Shown one piece after another: positions 1-5,419 of a stretch of 5,540 nucleotides of DNA. Numbering within the stretch: the first letter of the stretch is position 1; each line of letters starts with the position of its first letter. Position numbers and translations under genes: made by a program. The notes beneath the pieces are model-generated. The model was not told the DNA's origin and searched no databases. It worked only from the letters and a program-made list of their open reading frames with translations. Source of the stretch: DMER01 sp003451645 (lineage in GTDB: Bacteria; Pseudomonadota; Alphaproteobacteria; Micropepsales; Micropepsaceae); contig DALYLR010000084.1 in assembly GCA_031976175.1 (NCBI GenBank), positions 1 through 5,540 on the forward strand, given 5' to 3'.

Positions 1-138
1 CGTCCCCGATTGAATCAAATTCCGCGCTCAAAGAGGAGGTTTTTGGAGGTGTCCACTTAACTGAGCAGTGGATAAAGTCTACACCAGTCTACGCGACGAT
101 CAAGACCCGCGCTTCGCAACTGCAGCACAACCGTAAGG
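1..138. other. Unassigned left edge, downstream of the hydrolase gene
   Basis: No gene can be assigned. On the plus strand the frame starting at base 3 is open from the window edge to about base 345, but from base 139 on it runs antisense to the hydrolase gene, so only the first 45 or so codons could be the tail of something real. A second plus-strand frame, from base 1, ends at a TAA at 58-60. A 6-bp inverted repeat (TCCACT at 52-57, AGTGGA at 67-72) and a direct repeat GTCTAC (77-82 and 87-92) are visible. No U-tract follows a stem on the minus strand, so no terminator for the hydrolase is called. Confidence 0.3.
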
Positions 139-1443
139 TTAAACGCCGAACCGCTCCAGGATCCAGGGTACGATCACATCCATCACCTTCTCCACATCGG
201 GCGCTTGCGTCGCACCAAACTCCGGCTCGAAGTAGTGGCGTGCCTGCGGGAAATCGACAAAGGTCTTGTCGGGCGAGGCCATGGCCTCAAACATTGGGGC
301 GGCATCCGTCTGTGGGAATATTTCTTGATCCTTGCCCGCATTGATCAGGAGCGACGGCTCGTCAATGTGCTGCAATTGCACGTATTGAAAAACAAAACTC
401 GACTCGCCAGACCAAGTCGACAGCCACGCATGCGGTGTCGCATACCGGCCAAAGCCAAAGAACTTCCAGTTCATTAAATCGGGCCTGGGTGAGAATATCG
501 AGCCATAGTCCCGGGCGCTCGGATCCAGATGGTTGTCGACATAGTGTAGATTGGCCATCGTCCTATAGATTGTGATTACCGGTTCAAAGGCCTCGCGCCG
601 CAAGATCTCCGTCTGCTTGGCCGGCGGCAGCTTCTTGAAATCCGGATCATTGTGCAGGTCCTCCGCGCGCTGGTTTTCCGCGATCATGGCGCGCGCGATG
701 GCATCGATCCGCTTGACACGCGCCACTTGCGCCTCCCGGTACGCCGCCACAAAGGAGTCCTCATACTCCGACCACTGAGCGTCGGAGCCATCCAGGGCGC
801 TTGGCACGATGAAGCCATTCCTGGGGTCATACATGTCCAAATCAGGGTCGGTCAGATGCGGCCGCGCCTCATCGACGACGGAGGGGTCGATGATAGCGTT
901 CATGATCGCACCTTCGCCCATATGGCTCGACAGGTAGATCATTCCATCCGCCGGGATCATCTCCGCTGATCTGAGCCAGGTCCGCCGCCCCCCGGGCGTT
1001 GTGTCAAAGCGCTCGGCCTTGGGTTTGCGCGCTTGGAACTGATAGTAGCCATTGAGCGGCCCGCCCCCGGAATTCCCGATCAGCACCACATGCCGCACGC
1101 CTCTGACGTTCTTCAGAAACGACACACAGGAGGCGACATCCAGGATGATCTCCTCATGCACTGTCGTCGCGTCATTATTGGGGTTGCGCGTATTGGCGCC
1201 CATGCACATCACGCCCGCCTCGACCAGGCGCGGGATCACATAATGGTGGCTGAAATCTCCGCGTGGATGCATGACCACAATCGCGGTTTTAGGTTTAGGG
1301 TTTTTGGGGTTCGCCCAGAGCAGCGCCCGGTGCTCGCGGAAATCCGCAGCCTTCAGAATCAGGCTCTCCAACGTATAGCTGTCGGGATAGCGCCGCATAT
1401 TCATGGGCGCCCCGCCCCAATAGGTTTTGGCGATCAGTTGCAT
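139..1443 (-). CDS. alpha/beta hydrolase family protein with a large cap region
   Basis: This is a predicted 434-residue alpha/beta-fold hydrolase. The nucleophile elbow is GNSGGG at residues 123-128, with Ser125 as nucleophile. HPRGD at 59-63, after the hydrophobic strand AIVVM, fits the oxyanion-hole loop. Asp372 in NAGKDQE and His403 in ARHYF fit the acid and base of the triad. Between elbow and acid lie roughly 200 residues (about 150-350) rich in charged helices, much longer than a minimal lid, which explains the length compared with about 280-300 residues for simple members. There is no signal peptide, so it is probably cytoplasmic. The ATG lies 4 nt after the stop of the VOC gene, with GGGGGAG 11 nt upstream inside that gene's last codons, which suggests translational coupling. 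Met14 and Met16 are alternative starts. From the partner one can infer hydrolysis of a product made by the VOC enzyme; ester, lactone or C-C bond specificity is unknown. Confidence 0.85.
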   Translation of the reverse strand: MQLIAKTYWGGAPMNMRRYPDSYTLESLILKAADFREHRALLWANPKNPKPKTAIVVMHPRGDFSHHYVIPRLVEAGVMCMGANTRNPNNDATTVHEEIILDVASCVSFLKNVRGVRHVVLIGNSGGGPLNGYYQFQARKPKAERFDTTPGGRRTWLRSAEMIPADGMIYLSSHMGEGAIMNAIIDPSVVDEARPHLTDPDLDMYDPRNGFIVPSALDGSDAQWSEYEDSFVAAYREAQVARVKRIDAIARAMIAENQRAEDLHNDPDFKKLPPAKQTEILRREAFEPVITIYRTMANLHYVDNHLDPSARDYGSIFSPRPDLMNWKFFGFGRYATPHAWLSTWSGESSFVFQYVQLQHIDEPSLLINAGKDQEIFPQTDAAPMFEAMASPDKTFVDFPQARHYFEPEFGATQAPDVEKVMDVIVPWILERFGV

Positions 1444-1447
1444 GAGC

Positions 1448-2080
1448 TTAGTGGCTCCCCCGCCCAGCCTTGTCCACCATCTCTTGTGCGGCCTTGGCGA
1501 TGAAGGCCTTCAGGTCCTCAGCGGCCTTGCGCTGTTCGCCCGAGCCGTGCAAGCGCGCTGACCGCACCGCGCTCATGCGCTCCGCCCATTCCGCCATCAG
1601 CCGCGGGCCCCCGGCCGCTTCCTCCGCCATGATCGCATCGTGGCGCGCATCGCGCACCGTGAACTCCAGATTGATCCCATTGGGATCGAAGAAATAAATC
1701 GAGTGGCAGAAATGATGGTCGATCGGGCCGAACACGGGCACCTTGTGCTCCTCCAGCCGCCGCTTAAACGCCAGCAGATCATTCCACGACCCCACCTCCA
1801 TCGCGACGTGATAGTCCTCCATCCCGTCCTTCACGCGGAACTTCTTCTCATCGACCGTATGCGGAAGATCGAAAAAGGCGATGTAGTTCCCATCGCCCAT
1901 CTCAAAGAACAAATGCATATAGGGCCGGTCCTGGCCACCCGGGTCCTTTTCAAAGGTGAGCGCTGCCTTGAGCGGCATGCCCAGCACGCCCTCATAAAAG
2001 GCGCGCGTCTCGCCCGCATCCCGGCAGCGAAAGGCCGAGTGATGGACACCTTTGACAACAGGGGCTTGGGTATTGCTCAT
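1448..2080 (-). CDS. VOC superfamily protein (glyoxalase / extradiol dioxygenase fold)
   Basis: This is a 210-residue protein with two beta-alpha-beta-beta-beta halves. The first starts at GVHHSAFRCRD (11-21) and continues into the typical RAFYEGVLGMPL (26-37); the second starts at DYHVAMEV (89-96) and ends at FDPNGINLEF (131-140). His14, His91 and Glu139 sit where the 2-His-1-Glu metal site of extradiol dioxygenases and related VOC enzymes is expected, so a divalent-metal enzyme is likely. The position of a glyoxalase I-type fourth ligand in the first half reads YIAFF, without an acidic residue, which argues against glyoxalase I. Residues 145-210 are a charged helical extension outside the fold. 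The ATG at 2080 is chosen because GGAGG lies 8 nt upstream; a GTG 27 nt further upstream keeps the frame but lacks a comparable site. It is first in an operon with the hydrolase 4 nt downstream. Substrate unknown. Confidence 0.85.
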   Translation of the reverse strand: MSNTQAPVVKGVHHSAFRCRDAGETRAFYEGVLGMPLKAALTFEKDPGGQDRPYMHLFFEMGDGNYIAFFDLPHTVDEKKFRVKDGMEDYHVAMEVGSWNDLLAFKRRLEEHKVPVFGPIDHHFCHSIYFFDPNGINLEFTVRDARHDAIMAEEAAGGPRLMAEWAERMSAVRSARLHGSGEQRKAAEDLKAFIAKAAQEMVDKAGRGSH

Positions 2081-2088
2081 GGCGGACG

Positions 2089-2093
2089 CCTCC
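2089..2093 (-). promoter_or_regulatory. Ribosome binding site of the VOC gene
   Basis: GGAGG on the minus strand, 8 nt before the ATG at 2080. It decides the start in favour of this ATG over the in-frame GTG at 2107. Confidence 0.7.
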
Positions 2094-2111
2094 AACGGAA
2101 TGGACACATCA

Positions 2112-2140
2112 ACTATAGAGCGCTCGCGGGTTTCCGCCAG
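2112..2140 (-). promoter_or_regulatory. Possible weak promoter of the VOC–hydrolase operon
   Basis: In the 70-nt gap between the Kbp-like gene and the VOC gene the minus strand reads TATAGT (2117-2112, 5 of 6 to the -10 consensus). CTGGCG lies 17 nt upstream (2140-2135, only 3 of 6 to the -35). The good -10 and ideal spacing make a separate promoter possible, but read-through from the Kbp-like gene is equally compatible. Confidence 0.2.
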
Positions 2141-2150
2141 CCCCTCGTCG

Positions 2151-2663
2151 TCACGCGGCGGCTTTGCCCTCCGAGGGCGGAATGCGCAACACCTGCCCCG
2201 GATAAATCTTGTCCGGGTGGCTCAGCATGGGTTTGTTCGCCTCAAAGATCATGGGGTATTTGCCGCCATGGCCCTTGCCATACTGCGCCTCGGCGATCTC
2301 CCACAGCGTGTCGCCCTTCTGCACCGTGTAAAAGACCGACGGCACGGCCGGTTCCGGCGTGGTGATCTCGTCTTGCACTTCTGCCACGCCCAGCGTGTTC
2401 CCGGCCGCCAGGATCACCTTCTCCCGCACCTCATCTGTGGGCGCCGTGCCGGTCAGGATCACCCGCTCGCCCTCAACCTTCACGTCCAGTTCGGGCATTG
2501 GCAGGCCCAGATTGACGATGTGCTCTTTGATCGCTGCGGCTGGAGGTGCCGCTGGGGCCGCTACAGGGGTTGCCGTCATTGAGGCCGTAACTGGCTTCGC
2601 TGCCGCCTCCGCCTTGCCAAACAAGGATTCGCCGACCGACTTCACAAAACTAAAAATGCCCAT
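2151..2663 (-). CDS. kbp: BON–LysM protein, Kbp/YgaU-like potassium-binding protein
   Basis: This 170-residue protein has the exact architecture of E. coli Kbp (YgaU), a cytoplasmic K+-binding BON–LysM protein. The N-terminus MGIFSFVKSVGESLFG corresponds to the MGLFNFVKDAGEKLW start of the E. coli protein. A BON domain spans about 44-102 (EHIVNLGLPMPELDV, then AAGNTLGVAEVQDEI). A LysM domain spans about 111-162 (FYTVQKGDTLWEIAEAQYG, IFEANKPML, PDKIYPGQVLRIP). It is about 20 residues longer than the E. coli protein, mainly because of an Ala/Pro-rich linker at 18-44. No Sec signal is seen, consistent with a cytoplasmic location despite the LysM. The ATG at 2663 is preferred over the upstream in-frame GTG (2717) because GGGAG lies 9 nt upstream and the conserved N-terminus starts here. 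K+ binding is carried over from the family, not visible as a site. Confidence 0.92.
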   Translation of the reverse strand: MGIFSFVKSVGESLFGKAEAAAKPVTASMTATPVAAPAAPPAAAIKEHIVNLGLPMPELDVKVEGERVILTGTAPTDEVREKVILAAGNTLGVAEVQDEITTPEPAVPSVFYTVQKGDTLWEIAEAQYGKGHGGKYPMIFEANKPMLSHPDKIYPGQVLRIPPSEGKAAA

Positions 2664-2672
2664 GCTCGCAAT

Positions 2673-2677
2673 CTCCC
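2673..2677 (-). promoter_or_regulatory. Ribosome binding site of the Kbp-like gene
   Basis: GGGAG on the minus strand, 9 nt before the ATG at 2663. It supports the shorter start, which also matches the conserved N-terminus of the family. I see no convincing promoter between this site and the palindromic repeat at 2777-2829. Confidence 0.6.
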
Positions 2678-2776
2678 AAGGTTCACAGAATCGCCCCCCG
2701 CGTCCGGACCCTCTCACATCCAGGGGCGCAGATCACGCTCGCCGCAGCCGTTGTGTAGGCCTCCTGAACCGAGCCT

Positions 2777-2829
2777 CATACCCTCCCCTTGTGGGAGGGT
2801 ATGAATTTCGCAAGAAATTCAGGGGAGGG
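2777..2829. repeat. Compact intergenic palindromic repeat with competing stems
   Basis: Several perfect inverted repeats are packed together. CATACCCTCCC (2777-2787) pairs with GGGAGGGTATG (2793-2803) around a 5-nt loop. GAATTTC (2803-2809) pairs with GAAATTC (2814-2820) around GCAA, a GNRA-type loop. CCCTCCCCT (2781-2789) can instead pair with AGGGGAGGG (2821-2829), enclosing the second hairpin. A further small stem, GGGC/GCCC with loop TTTA, follows at 2827-2838. The layout resembles dispersed intergenic repeats that I recall from alphaproteobacterial genomes. It lies 30 nt past the caspase-gene stop and could stabilise the mRNA end or attenuate read-through, but no U-tract follows, so it is not called a terminator. 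Confidence 0.75.
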
Positions 2830-2858
2830 CTTTAGCCCCAAGGCCGCTACCGCCGCCC

Positions 2859-4442
2859 TCACTTCACCAGCGTCAGCTTGGGGTCCGTCACATTAGTGAA
2901 GATCTCGGGGATCTGGTCCGGGTCTGTCTTGGCCTTCACGCGCCCGGAGACGGCCGTCAGGAAATTGAGGATGGTGTTTTTGGGATTGGCGCTCAGCTCC
3001 TCCAGGAACCCTTCGGCGAAGGGCGACAATTCCCCATCCCCGTCCTCCGCTTGCTCGCCCGCCTTGGTCGAGAACATGATAACCATGTCATTGTTGCGCC
3101 CCTCAGGGAGCAGACCCCGCTTCAGACCGCGCGTGGTGACCTGCACATTATTGTCGCGGCACGCATCGATGATCAGCACGCGCAGGCGCGAAGACGGGAT
3201 CACCGCCCGTTTCATCCGTTCGACCGACACACCCTTGACCAGAATGTCCTTAGCATCCTTGCTTCGGAAATCGATGGGCAGCAGGAAATTGTCCTTCTGC
3301 TGGTCGGCGATCTGAAAGCTGCTGCCATGCCCGGCATACCAAATCAGCGCCACCTCGGCGGTCACCGCCTGACCCTGAAAGGCGTCGAGGGCGGCCTCCA
3401 TTTGGGATTTGGTCAGATTGGTGAAGGGCGCGGCGGTTCCGTTCGGCCCCATAATCTCATAGCCCTTGGCCTGCAATGCGGCGGCGATCTTGACCGCGTC
3501 ATTCTCGGCATTTTTCAGAGTGCCGATATAGGGATATTGCCCATTGCCGATGATCATGGCGATCCGGCGGGCCGCGGCTATGGCCCGGCTGGCCAAGGCC
3601 TTTTGTGCGGCGCGCGCTTCGGCGAGCGCGGACTTTGCCCAATCGCCCAGATTGGGATCAAGTGCCACGCCCTTCTCCAGATCGGCGATGGCGCGCTCGA
3701 TCTGTTCAAGCTTTAGATAGGCCCGGCCACGATTGGCATAGGCAAGTGCAAAATCAGGGTTCAGGCGGATCGCCTGATCGAAATCCGCAATCGCGCGAGC
3801 GAAATCACCTTTGTCCATGAAGGTAACGCCTCGATTGTTTAGGGCAAAGGCATCACCCGGCTCAAAGCGAATCGCGGTATCGTAGCTTTCGATGGCTCGG
3901 GAAAAATCTCCCTTTGCGCCATAGGCTATTCCTCGATTGGTCAACGCAAACACGTGATCCGGCTTAAGGCTGATCGCCTGATCGTAATCTTGGATGGCGC
4001 GGTTCATGTCGCCCATTAGTCGATGCATGTTACCCCGATTGTAGTATGCATCAGGATCATCCGGCCGCAAGCGGATCGCCTGATCGTAATCTTCAATTGC
4101 ACGGGTAAAACCGCCCTTGTCAGCGTACGCGTTTCCGCGATTGTTAAAGGCAAGGGCATAGTTCGGATTTATGCGGATCGCTTCGTCGTAGTCTTGTATG
4201 GCACGGGCGATCTCCTGCTCAGCGTGATATGCAACGCCGCGATTGTAGAAAGCCACTGTAAGGCCCTCACTACCTTCTGTGCCGCTGTCGATGATCCGGG
4301 TGCATCCTGCGATTTGTTGGTCGAATGAAACACTGGGGCCGCCAACGCATTGCGTCCAATCCGGCGACAACTGCGCCATCCCGGGCGCCACCGCACCCAC
4401 CCACAGCGCCAACGCTGCTATCATACCGAAAAGTCGCCGCAT
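2859..4442 (-). CDS. Exported TPR–caspase (peptidase C14) protein
   Basis: This is a 527-residue protein. Residues 1-23 form a Sec signal (MRR, hydrophobic core IAALALWVGAVAP, likely cleavage after GMA), so the protein should be periplasmic; there is no lipobox cysteine. Cys32 and Cys47 flank a short N-terminal module and could form a disulfide. Six TPRs of exactly 34 residues follow: 61-94, 95-128, 129-162, 163-196, 197-230 and 231-264. After an Ala-rich helix (270-292) comes a caspase-like domain, about 293-525, starting IAMIIGNGQY. The catalytic His372 lies in YAGHG and Cys428 in IDACRDN; STKAGEQAEDGDGELSPFAEGF (458-479) is the typical downstream segment of bacterial C14 proteins. An active cysteine peptidase (orthocaspase/metacaspase-like, probably basic P1 preference by family) is likely, with TPRs recruiting partners. 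GGGGAG 7 nt upstream fixes the ATG at 4442. Substrate and trigger are unknown; no partner gene is adjacent. Confidence 0.9.
   Translation of the reverse strand: MRRLFGMIAALALWVGAVAPGMAQLSPDWTQCVGGPSVSFDQQIAGCTRIIDSGTEGSEGLTVAFYNRGVAYHAEQEIARAIQDYDEAIRINPNYALAFNNRGNAYADKGGFTRAIEDYDQAIRLRPDDPDAYYNRGNMHRLMGDMNRAIQDYDQAISLKPDHVFALTNRGIAYGAKGDFSRAIESYDTAIRFEPGDAFALNNRGVTFMDKGDFARAIADFDQAIRLNPDFALAYANRGRAYLKLEQIERAIADLEKGVALDPNLGDWAKSALAEARAAQKALASRAIAAARRIAMIIGNGQYPYIGTLKNAENDAVKIAAALQAKGYEIMGPNGTAAPFTNLTKSQMEAALDAFQGQAVTAEVALIWYAGHGSSFQIADQQKDNFLLPIDFRSKDAKDILVKGVSVERMKRAVIPSSRLRVLIIDACRDNNVQVTTRGLKRGLLPEGRNNDMVIMFSTKAGEQAEDGDGELSPFAEGFLEELSANPKNTILNFLTAVSGRVKAKTDPDQIPEIFTNVTDPKLTLVK
3651..4262 (-). 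repeat. Six tandem 102-nt TPR-coding repeats
   Basis: This is the part of the caspase gene that encodes TPR 1-6, with a strict 102-nt period and no indels between units. Adjacent units retain near-identical DNA: the 20-mer GATCGCCTGATCGTAATCTT occurs at 3972-3991 and again at 4074-4093, exactly 102 nt apart. This suggests recent unit duplication or gene conversion. By eye the middle units are richer in A+T at third positions than the caspase part. Confidence 0.8.
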
Positions 4443-4449
4443 CCCTTGG

Positions 4450-4455
4450 CTCCCC
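4450..4455 (-). promoter_or_regulatory. Ribosome binding site of the TPR–caspase gene
   Basis: GGGGAG on the minus strand, 7 nt before the ATG at 4442. The in-frame GTG at 4463 would start before this site and put seven extra residues ahead of the signal peptide, so the ATG is chosen. No clear promoter is seen further upstream. Confidence 0.65.
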
Positions 4456-4520
4456 GCTAGCACAAACGATGTAACACACGCGACCTAGTCGAGAAAGATG
4501 TGGTCTTTCAGGTCACTCAC

Positions 4521-4554
4521 GCGCCCAACCTTGTTATCCTGGGCGCGCCCAACC
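4521..4554. repeat. 24-nt direct repeat at the head of palindromic element 1
   Basis: GCGCCCAACC occurs at 4521-4530 and 4545-4554, each followed by a version of the element's end: TTGTTATCCTGGG at 4531-4543, then the true element head TTGTCATCCCGG from 4555. The interval resembles the last 24 nt of the 32-bp linkers in the downstream array, which also carry a solitary TGTCATCCC followed by CCCCAACC. It therefore looks like a remnant of a former array unit or a solo element end. Confidence 0.55.
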
Positions 4555-4686
4555 TTGTCATCCCGGACGAAGCGCGTCAGCGCGAAGATCCGGGGCCCAT
4601 CCAGACACACGCGCTATCTTCGAAGAGTGAAACTCGGGATCACCACAGGTCTCGGCTCGCCACTGGCGTGGCGTCCGGTATGACAA
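4555..4686 (+). repeat. 132-bp palindromic element, copy 1
   Basis: Terminal inverted repeats are TTGTCATCCCGGACG (4555-4569) and its complement at 4672-4686 with one mismatch. The length is exactly that of copies 2 and 3. The arms are well conserved with those copies, but the apical part (about 4613-4640) is strongly diverged, and the inner inverted repeat (CCGGGGCCCAT versus the complement of ACAGGTCTCGG) has decayed. It ends 60 nt before the GIY-YIG start codon and has the same orientation as the other copies. Confidence 0.9.
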
Positions 4687-4711
4687 CACTTTTCAGCGAA
4701 GCACCACGCAT

Positions 4712-4740
4712 TTGAGAGCTCGAAAAAGTTGTGACATACT
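4712..4740 (+). promoter_or_regulatory. Predicted sigma-70-type promoter of the GIY-YIG gene, possibly leaderless
   Basis: TTGAGA (4712-4717, 5 of 6 to TTGACA), a 17-nt spacer, then CATACT (4735-4740, 4 of 6 to TATAAT). Transcription would begin about 7 nt later, at or next to the A of the ATG at 4747. No Shine-Dalgarno sequence is visible before that ATG, which fits a leaderless transcript. The promoter lies outside the palindromic element, in the 60 nt between it and the gene. Confidence 0.4.
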
Positions 4741-4746
4741 CAACCA

Positions 4747-5073
4747 ATGTTCGCAGTCTATATTCTGGCCAGTAAGCCTAATGGAACGCTCTATACCGGC
4801 GTAACCAGTGATCTCTTGACGCGTGTGCGTCAACACAAAGCCGGAACCTTTGACGGCTTCACCAAGACCTATGGTGTTACGCGTTCGGTCTATCGAGAGT
4901 TCCATGATTATTGGGAGAGCGCATTCATGCGCGAGAAGCGGATCAAGCGCTGGTTACGCAACTGGAAAATTGCCCTGATTGAGGCGGATAATCCGCATTG
5001 GGAGGACTTGGCAGCTTCTTGGGATCATCCTGAGTTCCGGCCAGATTGGGGTGGCATCACACCTCCGCGGTAG
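4747..5073 (+). CDS. Stand-alone GIY-YIG endonuclease-domain protein
   Basis: This 108-residue protein is a single GIY-YIG domain of the small YhbQ/COG2827 type. The first strand is VYILAS (4-9, GIY equivalent with Tyr5) and the second LYTGVT (15-20, YIG equivalent with Tyr16 and Gly18). Conserved catalytic-type residues are present: Arg26 in TRVRQH, Glu63 in MREKRIKRW as the metal ligand, and Asn82 in DNPHW. The run KRIKRWLRNWK is typical of the family. About 15 residues (93-108, ending GGITPPR) follow the usual end. No signal peptide or separate DNA-binding domain is seen; a metal-dependent DNA endonuclease is the family expectation. The gene lies between two direct copies of the 132-bp palindromic element, 60 nt after one and 18 nt before the next, and is opposite in strand to all other genes here. 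By eye its G+C is lower than theirs. It may be the enzyme of a small mobile element; a free-standing repair-type nuclease is the alternative. Confidence 0.88.
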   Translation: MFAVYILASKPNGTLYTGVTSDLLTRVRQHKAGTFDGFTKTYGVTRSVYREFHDYWESAFMREKRIKRWLRNWKIALIEADNPHWEDLAASWDHPEFRPDWGGITPPR

Positions 5074-5091
5074 CGGCAAAATTACCTCACT

Positions 5092-5223
5092 TTGTCATCC
5101 CGGACGAAGCGCGTCAGCGCGAAGATCCGGGACCCATCCAGACATACGCGCTTCTCTTAAAAGGCGGAGTCGGTGATCACCATAGGTCCCGGCGCGCCAC
5201 TGGCGTGGCGTCCGGGATGACAA
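5092..5223 (+). repeat. 132-bp palindromic element, copy 2
   Basis: Perfect 15-bp terminal inverted repeats lie at 5092-5106 and 5209-5223. Inside each is a small hairpin-forming insert (5107-5126 with GCGC-GTCA-GCGC; 5193-5208 with CGCC-ACT-GGCG). Next comes an inner inverted repeat, CCGGGACCCAT (5127-5137) and ATAGGTCCCGG (5182-5192), with one mismatch. The apical part holds the 10-bp palindrome GGTGATCACC (5172-5181). It starts 18 nt after the GIY-YIG stop codon, so it would also fold at the 3' end of that transcript. Confidence 0.92.
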
Positions 5224-5255
5224 TCTGAGCTGTGTCATCCCAGGCGACCCCAACC

Positions 5256-5387
5256 TTGTCATCCCGGACGAAGCGCGTCAGCGCGAAGATCCGGGACCCA
5301 TCCAGACATACGCGCTTCTCTTAAAAGGCGGAGTCGGTGATCACCATAGGTCCCGGCGCGCCACTGGCGTGGCGTCCGGGATGACAA
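5256..5387 (+). repeat. 132-bp palindromic element, copy 3
   Basis: Identical to copy 2 over all 132 bp as read by eye, with perfect 15-bp terminal inverted repeats at 5256-5270 and 5373-5387. It is the second unit of the 164-bp tandem array. Confidence 0.93.
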
Positions 5388-5419
5388 TCTGAGCTGTGTC
5401 ATCCCAGGCGACCCCAACT

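Noticed and set aside
1640..2365. Long plus-strand open frames opposite the VOC, hydrolase, Kbp-like and caspase genes (such as 1640-2365, 3051-3716 and 1033-1503)
   Set aside because: They are antisense shadows of high-G+C genes; their products have low-complexity Arg/His-rich composition and no recognisable domain, while the minus-strand frames carry clear motifs.
2777..2829. Classical rho-independent terminator for the caspase gene
   Set aside because: The stems are strong, but on the minus strand no run of T follows any of them; the sequence continues TATGAGGCTC. It is described as a repeat instead.
4443..4463. GTG at 4463 as start of the TPR–caspase gene (likewise GTG at 2107 for the VOC gene and 2717 for the Kbp-like gene)
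   Set aside because: In each case a good Shine-Dalgarno sequence lies between the GTG and a downstream ATG, and the signal peptide or conserved N-terminus begins at that ATG.
4555..5223. Conventional insertion sequence with the GIY-YIG protein as transposase
   Set aside because: The flanking copies are direct repeats of an element that is itself palindromic, no target-site duplication is evident next to either copy, and GIY-YIG proteins are not a recognised insertion-sequence transposase class. It is kept as a hypothesis in the findings, not annotated as an insertion sequence.
5046..5228. Plus-strand open frames over the repeats (for example 4500-4715 and 5046-5228) that encode similar peptides containing VIPDEARQREDPG
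   Set aside because: The shared peptide only reflects the shared 132-bp element. The frames begin in unrelated sequence, have no ribosome binding site and end at arbitrary points.
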